Shown here piece after piece: positions 26,782 to 35,184 of a DNA stretch of 36,158 nt. Where the stretch lies: NCBI GenBank assembly GCA_937902985.1, contig CALFNG010000388.1, positions 1 to 36,158 of the forward strand. The letters run 5' to 3'. The position numbers and the translations under genes were made by a program. The notes beneath the pieces were generated by a model. The model had not been told where the DNA came from. It was given only the letters and a program-made list of their open reading frames with translations, and did not search any database. Each line of letters begins with the position of its first letter. The first letter of the stretch is position 1. The DNA comes from an uncultured Myxococcales bacterium (GTDB lineage Bacteria > Myxococcota_A > Polyangia > Polyangiales > Polyangiaceae).

Positions 26782-27711
26782 ATGGGATCCGCGCGCGACG
26801 ACCTCTTCATGGCACTCGAGAGCCCCGATCCGGCCGGGCGGCAGCTGGCGCTGATCGCGCTGGAAGACGGCGTGGAGCCGGCGCTGTTCGAGCCGCTCGT
26901 CCAGGCCGCGCACGACGTGGATCCGACGGTGCGGCGCCTCGCGGTGGGCATGCTCGAGGAGCTCGGCGATCCCCGGGCCGTCCCGGCCGTGGTCGAGGCG
27001 CTCGCCGACCAAGACCAGGGCGTGCACGAGGCGGCACAATCCGCCATTCGCGAGTTCCGTGGTCCCGAGGCCGCGGCGCACCTGCTCGCCGCGGCCCGCC
27101 ATCCGAGCGCCGCCGTTCGAACGTGGGTCATCGTCGGTCTCCGCGAGCTGAAAGACGCGCGTGCGACCCCCATCTTGTTGCAGGCGCTCGGCGACGAGTC
27201 GGCCGAAGTGCGCCGTGCGGCAGTCGTCACCCTGGCCTATCTCCGGTCGCCCGAGGGCCTCGCGGCGCTGGTTCAACGCCTCGGCGACGAGGACGCGGGC
27301 GTGCGAAGGCTCGCCGTGGCCGCCCTGGGGAGAGCGTGGTCGCCGGACCGGGCAGCAGCCGCCATCGCTCGACTCGAAGACGAAGACTGGCAAGTTCGGG
27401 TCGAGGCTGCGTCGGTGCTCGGCAGCAGCGGCACCGTCGAAGCGACCGCCGCGCTCGTCACGGCGACGCGCGACTCGCACTGGCAGGTCGTCAAGGCCGC
27501 GGCAGCCGCGCTGGGCGCGCTGAAGGGCGCCGACGCGGCGCCTGCCCTTCTTCGGCTCCTCGAGAGCGACGTTCCGGACGTTCGACGCTCCGCCGCGCAG
27601 GCGCTGGGCGAGCTGCGTACGCGCGAGGCGGGTCCGCGGTTACGCGGATTGCTCGCCGACGCCGATATCGAAGTCCGCAAGGCAGCGGAGCGCGCGCTCG
27701 AGAGCCTGTAG
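26782..27711 (+). CDS. HEAT-repeat protein
   Basis: The 309-residue product is made almost wholly of 31-residue HEAT/PBS-lyase-type repeats, about nine of them, with the recurring pattern LGDESAEVRRAAVVTLAYL and LGDEDAGVRRLAVAALGRA. Such solenoids hold or shield partner proteins and, in phycobilin lyases, attach cofactors. No catalytic residues are evident and there is no signal peptide. GAGGAA precedes the ATG. Because it directly follows the flavoprotein and ferredoxin genes, it may be an assembly or scaffold factor for them; that role is inferred from position. Confidence 0.88.
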   Translation: MGSARDDLFMALESPDPAGRQLALIALEDGVEPALFEPLVQAAHDVDPTVRRLAVGMLEELGDPRAVPAVVEALADQDQGVHEAAQSAIREFRGPEAAAHLLAAARHPSAAVRTWVIVGLRELKDARATPILLQALGDESAEVRRAAVVTLAYLRSPEGLAALVQRLGDEDAGVRRLAVAALGRAWSPDRAAAAIARLEDEDWQVRVEAASVLGSSGTVEATAALVTATRDSHWQVVKAAAAALGALKGADAAPALLRLLESDVPDVRRSAAQALGELRTREAGPRLRGLLADADIEVRKAAERALESL

Positions 27712-27739
27712 TCGCGCGATGCGATAGCGATGCGATACT

Positions 27740-28966
27740 GTGCGCGCAGTGAAGCGCTCCTACGTCGTCTTCGGCGCGACCGGCGCGCTGATTGTCGTCG
27801 GCGCGATCTTCTTCCGGCCTCCGGCGAGCGCCGATGTCCCGCGTCTTCCCGCAGACGACGCCGAGATCCTCGAGCGCCTGCCGATGCGGTCGAGCGATCC
27901 GCGCGAGCGCGAACGCCTGCGCCTGCACGATGCCCTGGTGGCGCACCCGGACGACCTGGGCACGGCGCTGACGCTGGCGCGACTCGACATCCAGCTCTCT
28001 CGCGCCCGCTCCGATCCGCGGTACCTCGGATACGCCCAGGCGGCCCTCGGGGCCTGGTGGGAGCTCCCGTCGGCCCCGTCCGACGTGCTCGTCTTGCGCG
28101 CGACGATTCGCCAGTCTTCGCACGACTTCGACGGCGCGCTCGCTGACCTCGATCGGGTGCTTGCGATCGATCCCGACGACGCGCAGGCGTGGATCACGCG
28201 CTCGGTCGTTCTCGCCGTGCGGGGCCGCTACGAGGAGGCCAAGGCGAGCTGCCAGCCTCTGGCTCGCCTGGCGCCCGAGCTCGTCTTCACGGTCTGCGAG
28301 ACGTCGATCGACGCCGTGAGCGGCTCGGCAGGGCCGGCCTACGACCGGCTCTCCATGTCGATCCGACGGTCGCGCCGGGTCTCGGCGAACGAGGACGCGG
28401 ACGAGAGGGAATGGGCGTCCTCGACGCTCGGCGAGATCGCGCTCCGGCGCGGCCGCGACGACGACGCCGAGAGCGCGTTCTCGGCCGCGCTCGCGATCGA
28501 TCCCGACGACGCGTACGTACTGGCCGCCTATGCCGACCTGCTCATCGATCGGGGCCGACCGGCCGAGGCGATGAAGCTCGTGGCGGGACGCACCGACAAC
28601 GATGGCCTCCTATTGCGCCTCGCGCTCGCCGAGGCGAAGGCCCACGCTCCGGCGGCCGCGACCCATTCGGAGATGCTTGGCGCCCGCTTCGAAGCGAGCC
28701 ACCTTCGGGGCGACACGGTGCACCGGCGCGAAGAGGCGCGCTTCGAGCTCGAGCTGAAGGGCGATGCGCGCGCCGCGCTGGCGCTCGCGCGCGCGAACTG
28801 GGACGTGCAGCGCGAGCCCTGGGACGTGCGCGTCTTGCTCGCATCGGCGGTCGCCGCGGGCGAGCCCGGCACGGCGGCCCCGGCCCTCGCGTTCCTCGAC
28901 GAGCACCACCTCGAAGACCCTCGCATTCGAGCCCTCGCCGCCCGCCTACGAGGCGGGGCGCCGTGA
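27740..28966 (+). CDS. TPR protein with N-terminal membrane anchor
   Basis: The 408-residue protein starts with a hydrophobic anchor (VVFGATGALIVVGAIFF, about 9-25). It then carries several tetratricopeptide repeats, clearest at about 125-165 (FDGALADLDRVLAIDPDDAQ, AWITRSVVLAVRGRYEEAKA) and 230-275 (RRGRDDDAESAFSAALAIDP). It should lie in the periplasm and mediate protein contacts. The next gene, for a HupE/UreJ-like membrane protein, starts inside its stop (GTGA), so the two are coupled. The HEAT gene ends 28 nt upstream, so the whole series from the AprA-like gene could be one transcript. The start is a GTG; another in-frame GTG lies at 27749. Confidence 0.82.
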   Translation: MRAVKRSYVVFGATGALIVVGAIFFRPPASADVPRLPADDAEILERLPMRSSDPRERERLRLHDALVAHPDDLGTALTLARLDIQLSRARSDPRYLGYAQAALGAWWELPSAPSDVLVLRATIRQSSHDFDGALADLDRVLAIDPDDAQAWITRSVVLAVRGRYEEAKASCQPLARLAPELVFTVCETSIDAVSGSAGPAYDRLSMSIRRSRRVSANEDADEREWASSTLGEIALRRGRDDDAESAFSAALAIDPDDAYVLAAYADLLIDRGRPAEAMKLVAGRTDNDGLLLRLALAEAKAHAPAAATHSEMLGARFEASHLRGDTVHRREEARFELELKGDARAALALARANWDVQREPWDVRVLLASAVAAGEPGTAAPALAFLDEHHLEDPRIRALAARLRGGAP

Positions 28967-30114
28967 AGCGGCGAGAGGGAGCGCGACGCGCGATCGCGCT
29001 GCTGGCGTTTGCGCTCGTGGCGCTGGTCGCCTGGCCCGCGCACGCGCACAAGCCGAGCGACAGCTACCTGACCCTCGTGGCCGTCGGCTCGCGGATCGAC
29101 GTCCGCTGGGACATCGCTCTCCGCGACCTCGACAACGTGATGGCCCTCGATCGCGACGCGAACGGGACGATCACCTGGGGCGAGCTCCGCGCGCGACGGG
29201 ACGACGTGACCGCGCTCGCCCGTGAGCGCCTGACGGTTCGCTCCGGCGACGACGCCTGCCCGTTGAACGCGACCCGCCTCGAGGTCGCCGATCACTCGGA
29301 CGGCGCGTACGCGGTCCTGCGGTTCGATGCGGTCTGCCCGTCGGAGCCGCGCGCGCTCGACGTCGACTACGAGCTCTTCTTCGACGTCGATCCCCAGCAC
29401 CACGGGATCGCGCGAATCGACGACGGGGCCGGCACCCGCACCGCGATCTTCACGTTCGCCGACCGCCGTCAGCGCTTCGAGCGGTCGACACTCGGTCGCG
29501 CCCACCAGCTCGGGGCGGCCATCCGGCTCGGGATCGGACACATCTTCTCCGGCATCGACCACTTGCTCTTCTTGATCGCGCTCCTTCTGCCCTCGGTGCT
29601 GGTGCGCAAGGGCGACCGGCGCGGGTGGGAGCCCGTCGGCCGATGGCGCCCCGCGCTGATGGACGTCCTCAAGATCGTGACCGCGTTCACCGTCGCCCAC
29701 TCGATCACGCTCTCGCTGTCCGCTCTCGGCGTCCTCAGGCTCCCGAGTCGGTTCGTCGAGTCGGGGATCGCCGCGTCGGTCGTGCTCGCCGCGATCAACA
29801 ACGTCGTCCCCATTCTCGAAGAAGACCGTTGGACGGCGGCCTTCGCGCTCGGGCTCCTCCACGGCTTCGGCTTCAGCGCGACCCTGATGGACCTCGGGCT
29901 GCCGCGCCAGAACCTCGTGGTCACGCTCTTCGGCTTCAACGTCGGCGTCGAGCTCGGGCAGATGTGCGTCGTCGCGGTGTTTCTGCCGCTCGCGTACCTC
30001 GTGCGTCGGACCGTGGCCTACCGGCGGGTCGCGCTGCTCGGCGGCTCCGTGGCGATCGCAGGGGTGGCGACCGTATGGTTGATCGAGCGAGCCTTTGCGC
30101 TCAAGGTCTTCTGA
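28963..30114 (+). CDS. HupE/UreJ-family membrane protein with EF-hand-like loop
   Basis: The 383-residue product has a signal peptide ending AHAHKPSDSY and a periplasmic domain of about 170 residues. The C-terminal half has about six membrane helices in the HupE/UreJ pattern (GIGHIFSGIDHLLFLIALLL, VTAFTVAHSITLSLSALGV, LLHGFGFSATLMDL, GFNVGVELGQ). Family members are thought to move nickel or another metal. Conserved His residues in GHIFSGIDH and AHSIT are present. Within the periplasmic part, residues 63-74 (DRDANGTITWGE) fit a canonical 12-residue calcium-binding EF-hand loop. It starts at a GTG overlapping the TPR gene stop. Confidence 0.85.
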   Translation: MKRREGARRAIALLAFALVALVAWPAHAHKPSDSYLTLVAVGSRIDVRWDIALRDLDNVMALDRDANGTITWGELRARRDDVTALARERLTVRSGDDACPLNATRLEVADHSDGAYAVLRFDAVCPSEPRALDVDYELFFDVDPQHHGIARIDDGAGTRTAIFTFADRRQRFERSTLGRAHQLGAAIRLGIGHIFSGIDHLLFLIALLLPSVLVRKGDRRGWEPVGRWRPALMDVLKIVTAFTVAHSITLSLSALGVLRLPSRFVESGIAASVVLAAINNVVPILEEDRWTAAFALGLLHGFGFSATLMDLGLPRQNLVVTLFGFNVGVELGQMCVVAVFLPLAYLVRRTVAYRRVALLGGSVAIAGVATVWLIERAFALKVF

Positions 30115-30126
30115 CCGGCGCGGCCC

Positions 30127-30154
30127 GCTCAGATTGCCCCGCTCAGATTGCCCC
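30127..30154. repeat. 14-nt perfect tandem duplication
   Basis: GCTCAGATTGCCCC occurs twice without a gap (30127-30140 and 30141-30154). It sits in the 42-nt space between the convergent HupE-like gene and the Ser/Pro-rich lipoprotein gene, directly after the latter's stop. Confidence 0.9.
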
Positions 30155-30156
30155 GT

Positions 30157-30807
30157 TCACATCGCGAGGAACGCCGCGACGAGCTTCTTCTTCAGCGCCG
30201 TGGTCGCGTCGTCGTCTTTCAGCTGCACGATGGCCAGCGTGCCGGCCTTGTGGCTCCAGACGTCGCGCACCGTCACGTGCGACAAGATCGTCTTCGAGAG
30301 GTCGCGTCCGGCCGTGGCCGCCGCCGCGTCCGCGTACTCGCAGGCGCTCAGTGCGAAGGCCCCGTCGAGCGTGTAGCCGCCGAGGCAGTAGCTGGCCTTG
30401 TAGGTGTCGCCGAGCGACTGCTGCCTGGTGGGGACGCTCTCTCCGGCCTTCTCGAGCGTGGCGAGCACTTCTTCGGCCGTGGGTTGCACCTTCGGGCGAT
30501 CGCGGGCCTCGCGGGCGAGCCGCCCGATCAACCCGTCGAGGGGAACCGCGGGCGCCTCGAACGAGCTGGCCGGCGCCTCTGACGACGGCGCCGACCCCGT
30601 CGCCGCCGCAGACGAGGCCGGCGGGTGGGAGGAAGGCGAGGAAGCGGGGACCGAAGAAAGGGGGGCTGAAGAAAGGGGGGCTGGCGGTGAATCCGTGGAG
30701 GAGGACTTCTTGTCGCACGCGGCCGAAGCCGGCGAACCGAGCACGAAAATCACGGTCAGGGCCGCTTGTGGCGAAAATGGCCACGACGTCAGTGTGGAGC
30801 TCTTCAT
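30157..30807 (-). CDS. Ser/Pro-rich lipoprotein of unknown function
   Basis: The 216-residue protein has a signal peptide with a lipobox-like SAAC (Cys31). A Ser/Pro/Ala-rich low-complexity spacer follows to about residue 85, including a 15-nt tandem duplication (30653-30682) that repeats APLSS. A globular C-terminal domain has two Cys (in YCLGGYTLDGAFALSACEYA) that could form a disulfide. I do not recognise the domain. It is divergent from the DUF4331 gene, sharing a 92-nt promoter region. No clear ribosome site precedes the ATG. Confidence 0.75.
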   Translation of the reverse strand: MKSSTLTSWPFSPQAALTVIFVLGSPASAACDKKSSSTDSPPAPLSSAPLSSVPASSPSSHPPASSAAATGSAPSSEAPASSFEAPAVPLDGLIGRLAREARDRPKVQPTAEEVLATLEKAGESVPTRQQSLGDTYKASYCLGGYTLDGAFALSACEYADAAAATAGRDLSKTILSHVTVRDVWSHKAGTLAIVQLKDDDATTALKKKLVAAFLAM

Positions 30808-30899
30808 TTTAATCCGAATCCAAAGACCACCGTGACACGTACGTTGGCGACGACCCTAGTTCCCCGCGAGGGAGCCTTTGCAAAATTAGGAGGATGACC

Positions 30900-32495
30900 A
30901 TGAGGATGCAACGAGCAATCACTGCTCTTTCGGTGGGGGTGCTCCTCGCGCTTCCAGGGGCAGCGCTGGCGTCGAGCCATAGAGAAGCGCCGTTCGTCAC
31001 GAAGAACCCGAAGGTCGACGGGACCGATCTCTATGCGTTCAGCAGCTACGAGTCGGGTCGTACCGGGTTCGTCACGTTGATCGCGGACTATCTGCCGCTC
31101 CAGGACGCGTACGGCGGGCCGAACTACTTCGAGCTCGATCCCACCGCGCTCTACGAGATTCACATCGACAACACGGGCGACGGAGTCGAAGACCTCACCT
31201 TTCAGTTCCAGTTCCAGCACACGCTCGGGAACAACATGAAGGGGTTGTCGCTCGCCATCGGGTATGCCGACGGCGGCCCCACGCAAGACATCGCCGTTCC
31301 GTTCCTGAACCTCGGCGACGTGAGCAAGGCGGGGACCCTGAACGTCACGGAGTCGTACACCGTGAACGTCGTCCCGGGCCCGCGCCGCTCCGGCACTCCG
31401 GCTCCGGTGAAGGCCGTCGGGGGCCCGAACGCCGCGGTGGTCGCGGGCGCGACGACCTTCTTCAAGCCGACCGACAACATCGGCGTCAAGTCGTTCCCCG
31501 GGGGCTACGCCGCCTACGCGAGCAGCTTCGTTTACCCGATCAACATTCCGAACTGCCCGACGCCGGGCAAGATGTTCGTCGGCCAGCGCGCGGAGCCCTT
31601 CGCGGTGAACCTGGGGCCCGTGTTCGATCTCATCGACGCGCCTGCGATGGTCATCACCCACGGCGACACGAGCGCGAACGCCGTACCGAATCCGCTGGCG
31701 AAGAAGAACGTCACGTCGCTCGAACTCGAGGTTCCGGCCTCGTGTCTCATCAAGGCAGGGCAGCCGGTCATCGGGGTCTGGACGACGGCCAGCATGAGGC
31801 AGGCGCGGGTGCTCAACCCGGGCGCGACCTACACCGTTCCTTCGGTCGAAGGCGGCGCGTGGACGCAGGTGTCGCGCCTCGGCGCGCCGCTCGTCAATGA
31901 AGTGGTCATCGGCCTCCCCGACAAGGACCGCTGGAACGCCAGCGAGCCGAAGGACGACGCGCAGTTCGCCAGGTACGTGACGAACCCGACGCTTCCCGCC
32001 GTCATCGACGTGCTCTTCGGGCCGGGCCTCGCGCCGCAGCTCTTCCCGCGGGCGGATCTCGTCGAGGCGTTCCTCACCGGCGTTCCCGGCGTCAACGCGT
32101 TCCCGACGACGGACGCCGGCCCCCCTCCGGCGACCTGCGAAGAGCTCCGCCTGAATACGGCCATTGCGCCGACCGCGGCAGCGACGCAGAACTATCTCGG
32201 CGCGGCGGGTTGCTTCGTCGACGGCACGCTCACCACGACCAACAACGCGGCGTGCGATCCGGCAGGCTTCCCCAACGGCCGACGCCCCGGCGACGACGTG
32301 GTCGACATCGCGCTCGACGTGATGGAGGGGTACCTCCTCGGCACGTCGAAGACGATCGGCACCACCACGCAAAAGGCCGCGCCGGCGGCGGGCATCCCCT
32401 TCACGGATGCCGTTCAGCAGATGGCCAGCCAGTTCGACGTCACGTTCCCTTACCTGAAGACGCCGACGTCCGGCGCCAACGGGGACGGGACGTGA
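30900..32495 (+). CDS. DUF4331 secreted protein
   Basis: The 531-residue product begins with a signal peptide (MRMQRAITALSVGVLLALPG, cleaved after ALA) and then SSHREAP, the typical mature start of DUF4331 proteins. NPKVDGTDLYAFSSYESGR, then ADYLPLQDAYGGPNYFELDP and YEIHIDNTGDGVEDLTFQFQ follow. The family is large, beta-rich and of unknown function. I use the ATG at 30900 because AGGAGG at 30888-30893 has ideal spacing to it, while the ATG at 30894 abuts that site. The lipoprotein gene after it starts 10 nt downstream with its own GGAGG and is probably co-transcribed. Confidence 0.9.
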   Translation: MRMQRAITALSVGVLLALPGAALASSHREAPFVTKNPKVDGTDLYAFSSYESGRTGFVTLIADYLPLQDAYGGPNYFELDPTALYEIHIDNTGDGVEDLTFQFQFQHTLGNNMKGLSLAIGYADGGPTQDIAVPFLNLGDVSKAGTLNVTESYTVNVVPGPRRSGTPAPVKAVGGPNAAVVAGATTFFKPTDNIGVKSFPGGYAAYASSFVYPINIPNCPTPGKMFVGQRAEPFAVNLGPVFDLIDAPAMVITHGDTSANAVPNPLAKKNVTSLELEVPASCLIKAGQPVIGVWTTASMRQARVLNPGATYTVPSVEGGAWTQVSRLGAPLVNEVVIGLPDKDRWNASEPKDDAQFARYVTNPTLPAVIDVLFGPGLAPQLFPRADLVEAFLTGVPGVNAFPTTDAGPPPATCEELRLNTAIAPTAAATQNYLGAAGCFVDGTLTTTNNAACDPAGFPNGRRPGDDVVDIALDVMEGYLLGTSKTIGTTTQKAAPAAGIPFTDAVQQMASQFDVTFPYLKTPTSGANGDGT

Positions 32496-32505
32496 GGAGG
32501 CCTTC

Positions 32506-32838
32506 ATGAGAGCGCTCCTCAGCGGCTTGCTCGCGCCGGTTCTCGCCGGGGCGATGCTCATGGCCTGCGGCAACGGCGACGACAACAACGGCGCCGCTCG
32601 GGGGATCGACGCCGGCAGCGACGCGGAACCGCCGATCCCCGATGGGTCTTTTCCGCCAGTCAACGACGGCGGCAAGGGCCCGGCGACCGACGCGAGCGAC
32701 GGCGGGTGCAACTTCGCCACGTTCGTGAAGGGACTCATCGCGAACGACACGACGGCGAGCGCACTCCCGTCGACCGATCTCGGCCAGAGCTGCAAAGACA
32801 ACCAGGACCAGGCCGAGTTCCAGTCGCTGTTTCCGTGA
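32506..32838 (+). CDS. Small lipoprotein coupled to the DUF4331 gene
   Basis: The 110-residue product has a signal peptide with lipobox LMAC (Cys21), then an Asp/Gly-rich linker. A short C-terminal segment (CNFATFVKGLIANDTTASAL, then PSTDLGQSCKDNQDQAEFQS) has two Cys that may bond. Comparable short endings occur on myxobacterial-type lipoproteins found beside DUF4331 proteins, as far as I recall; the function is unknown. GGAGG precedes the ATG. Confidence 0.85.
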   Translation: MRALLSGLLAPVLAGAMLMACGNGDDNNGAARGIDAGSDAEPPIPDGSFPPVNDGGKGPATDASDGGCNFATFVKGLIANDTTASALPSTDLGQSCKDNQDQAEFQSLFP

Positions 32839-32988
32839 GCCGGCGGCGGCCCTGCTCGGTCACGAATCGCGCGCGGCAGCCCGGGAAATCGAGCCGCCGT
32901 GCTTCGCGCGCGGGTCGCTGGAACGACCTTTGCTCAGGATCGACGTGCAACCTGGCCCCAACTGGCTGGAGCGCATGGAGGAATCGTC

Positions 32989-33240
32989 ATGGCTGCAAAG
33001 AAATCGTCCGGTCGAAAGTACGGCAGAGGCGCGAGCTCGAAGGTGGAGAAGACGATGAAGGAGCGCAACGAGGGAACGCTCCGCTCCGGGTCGTCGGGCA
33101 AGCGAGTCACGAGCCGCAAGCAGGCGATCGCCATCGGCCTGTCCGAGGCCCGTCGTGCAGGGAAGAAGGTCCCCAAGAAGCCGAGCGCCAAGCGCAAGAG
33201 CGCCAAGCGCACGACGCCGAAGAGCAGCACGAGCAGGTAG
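32989..33240 (+). CDS. Small basic DUF6496-like protein
   Basis: The 83-residue product is strongly basic (Lys, Arg, Ser). It has the motif SRKQAIAIGLSEARRAGKKV at about 45-64, which marks the DUF6496-type family of small proteins often carrying KYGRGASSKVEKTM-like N-termini. It may bind nucleic acid; the function is not established. GGAGGAAT precedes the ATG, so the start is firm. The C-terminus is a Lys/Ser/Thr tail (KRKSAKRTTPKSSTSR) like those of histone-like proteins. Confidence 0.8.
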   Translation: MAAKKSSGRKYGRGASSKVEKTMKERNEGTLRSGSSGKRVTSRKQAIAIGLSEARRAGKKVPKKPSAKRKSAKRTTPKSSTSR

Positions 33241-33329
33241 AGCGAGGCGCCGACGGCGAGGGGCTGACCCCCGGCTCCGAGGACAGCGAGAGCGCGCCCG
33301 CGGCGCCGTTCGGCTACGCTCGCGCTCTC

Positions 33330-34169
33330 TTGCGCAGCGGCGCCGCTTCCGTGACGGCTCTGGCCGTTCTGGCCATCGGTGGGGCGAGCGTCCCGGCGGT
33401 CGCGCAGGTGCGCGACCTCCGGTGGGATCACGTCGCGGACCCCGTGGCCGTCGGCGTCGGTGGGATCGCGTGGCTCACGAGCGAGCTTCTCAAGTCGACG
33501 CTCGTCCCCTCCGCTTGCCGCTGGTGCGACGTCGACGGCCTCGACCTCGGCGTGCGGAACGCGCTCAGGTGGCAATCGACGTCGGCGGCGGGGACCGCGA
33601 GCAGCGTGATCGCGTTCGGACTCGCGCCCATCGCCGCCGCGCTGACCCTGGGGCTCGCGGCCGATCACGATCACGCCTTCCGCCGCGACATCGTGGGCGA
33701 CGTGGTCATCGTCGGCGAAGCCACCGTGCTCGCCATGGACCTCGATCAGCTCACGAAGTTCGTGGTCGCGCGCGCGCGCCCGTTTGCGCGCGCGCTCGGC
33801 CCCGACGAGCGAAGTCACCGCGCGGATCCGGACGACGACCTGTCGTTCTTCTCGGGTCACACGACCGCCACCTTCGCGCTGGCGGCTGCCGCCGGGACGG
33901 TCGCCACGATGCGCGGCTACCGGTGGGCGCCGGCGACGTGGATCGCGGGTGGGACCCTAGCGACCGCAACCGGCTATCTGCGCATCGCGGCTGACAAGCA
34001 CTGGCTCACCGACGTCTTGACCGGAATGATCGTCGGCACGGCAGTCGGCGTCCTCGTGCCCGTCGCCTTCCACTCGCCTCGCGGCATGCCCGCGGGCACG
34101 GACGCCGGCGCTGTCTCGCCGTCGCGTGCGGGGGCGCCCGTCACGGCGTCGCTGTCGTTCGCCTGGTAG
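33330..34169 (+). CDS. PAP2-superfamily membrane phosphatase
   Basis: The 279-residue protein carries the three PAP2 phosphatase motifs in order: KFVVARARPF, FFSGHT and LRIAADKHWLTD, with the catalytic His in the last two. The Ser of the usual PSGH is kept (SGH), while the Ser of SRxxxxxH is Leu. It has a signal-peptide-like N-terminus ending VPAVAQ and several membrane helices. Typical substrates are lipid or isoprenoid phosphates in the envelope. The start is uncertain: no ATG is available. TTG at 33330 gives a good signal peptide, and GTG at 33351 is the alternative. Confidence 0.8.
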   Translation: MRSGAASVTALAVLAIGGASVPAVAQVRDLRWDHVADPVAVGVGGIAWLTSELLKSTLVPSACRWCDVDGLDLGVRNALRWQSTSAAGTASSVIAFGLAPIAAALTLGLAADHDHAFRRDIVGDVVIVGEATVLAMDLDQLTKFVVARARPFARALGPDERSHRADPDDDLSFFSGHTTATFALAAAAGTVATMRGYRWAPATWIAGGTLATATGYLRIAADKHWLTDVLTGMIVGTAVGVLVPVAFHSPRGMPAGTDAGAVSPSRAGAPVTASLSFAW

Positions 34170-34301
34170 CGTGCGTGGCCCGCGTGCGGGCATCTCGTAC
34201 GACTCCCGAAACATTCGCGGTCGCCGACAGAAACGTCCCACGCTGCCTCTCGGGCCGCTTCTTGCGTACTCGCCCGGTCGTCGCTACGAGGGATCGACAC
34301 G

Positions 34302-34955
34302 ATGCAAAAGCTCGCCGAGGGCGTCCACGCGTTTCACTCGCAATACTTTGCGACCCATCGCGCCCTCTTTCGTCGCCTCGCCGAGCGCGGTCAACACCCC
34401 GAGACCCTCTTCATCACGTGCTCGGATTCGCGCGTGGTGCCGAACCTCATCACGAGCACCGAGCCGGGCGAGCTGTTCATCGTCCGCAACGTCGGCAACA
34501 TCGTCCCCGACGTCACGCTGCCCGGCGGCACGGCGGCGGCCATCGAGTACGCCGTCGAGTACCTGTGCGTCGAGAACGTGATCATCTGCGGACACACCGA
34601 CTGCGGCGCCATCGAGGCCGCGCTCAAGCCGGAGATGCTCGAGCGCATGCCGCTCGTCAAGAAGTGGCTCGCGCAGACCGAGCGCCTCCGCGCCATCGTC
34701 GCCGAGCGCTACGGGCACCTCGAGGGGCCGGAGAAGTTCGTGGCCACCGTCGAAGAGAACGTGCTCGTGCAGCTCGAGAACCTCCGCGCCTTCCCCTTCG
34801 TCGCCAAGCGCATGGAGAAGGGCGAGCTCAAGATCAGCGGCTGGGTCTTCCAGATCGCGACAGGCGACGTCTTCGAATACGACCCGGCGGTCGGTCAGTT
34901 CGCGCCCATCGGGCGCCCCTCGATCAAGCCGCTGGCACCCGTCTCGGCGCGCTGA
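34302..34955 (+). CDS. Beta-class carbonic anhydrase
   Basis: The 217-residue enzyme interconverts CO2 and bicarbonate using zinc. The zinc ligands are C40 (in ITCSDSRVV, with D42-R44 as the catalytic dyad), H98 and C101 (in ICGHTDCGAIEA). The length is normal for the bacterial beta class. There is no signal peptide, so it is cytosolic. GAGGGA precedes the ATG. It stands alone between the PAP2 and dehydrogenase genes; no bicarbonate transporter is adjacent. Confidence 0.95.
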   Translation: MQKLAEGVHAFHSQYFATHRALFRRLAERGQHPETLFITCSDSRVVPNLITSTEPGELFIVRNVGNIVPDVTLPGGTAAAIEYAVEYLCVENVIICGHTDCGAIEAALKPEMLERMPLVKKWLAQTERLRAIVAERYGHLEGPEKFVATVEENVLVQLENLRAFPFVAKRMEKGELKISGWVFQIATGDVFEYDPAVGQFAPIGRPSIKPLAPVSAR

Positions 34956-35184
34956 CCGGGCTGGCGTCGTCTCCCGGAACCGCGGCGCTGGCGTCGTCGC
35001 CCGCGGGCGATGTCGAGGTATCGGCGGTTTCGTCGCTGGACGGGGCAGACGCCCGCGACTTTTCAGAAGGTGGCGAGCCACGCCTGACGCGAATGACGCG
35101 AGGCGAAAGAGTCGCCGCGATCGTGGGTTCACCCGCCACTCGGGGCCCGCATCCGGCATCGGAGGATCGAGGACGAGCTCGCCC

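Noticed and set aside
28528-29862. Minus-strand frame of 444 codons over the TPR and HupE-like genes
   Set aside because: Shadow translation without any recognisable motif.
30804-32801. 665-codon minus-strand frame over the DUF4331 gene
   Set aside because: Antisense shadow; the plus strand has a signal peptide, an ideal ribosome site and family motifs.
34956-35184. Possible minus-strand gene between carbonic anhydrase and dehydrogenase
   Set aside because: The open frame is an extension of the dehydrogenase antisense shadow with low-complexity Ser/Ala/Asp and no start signal.
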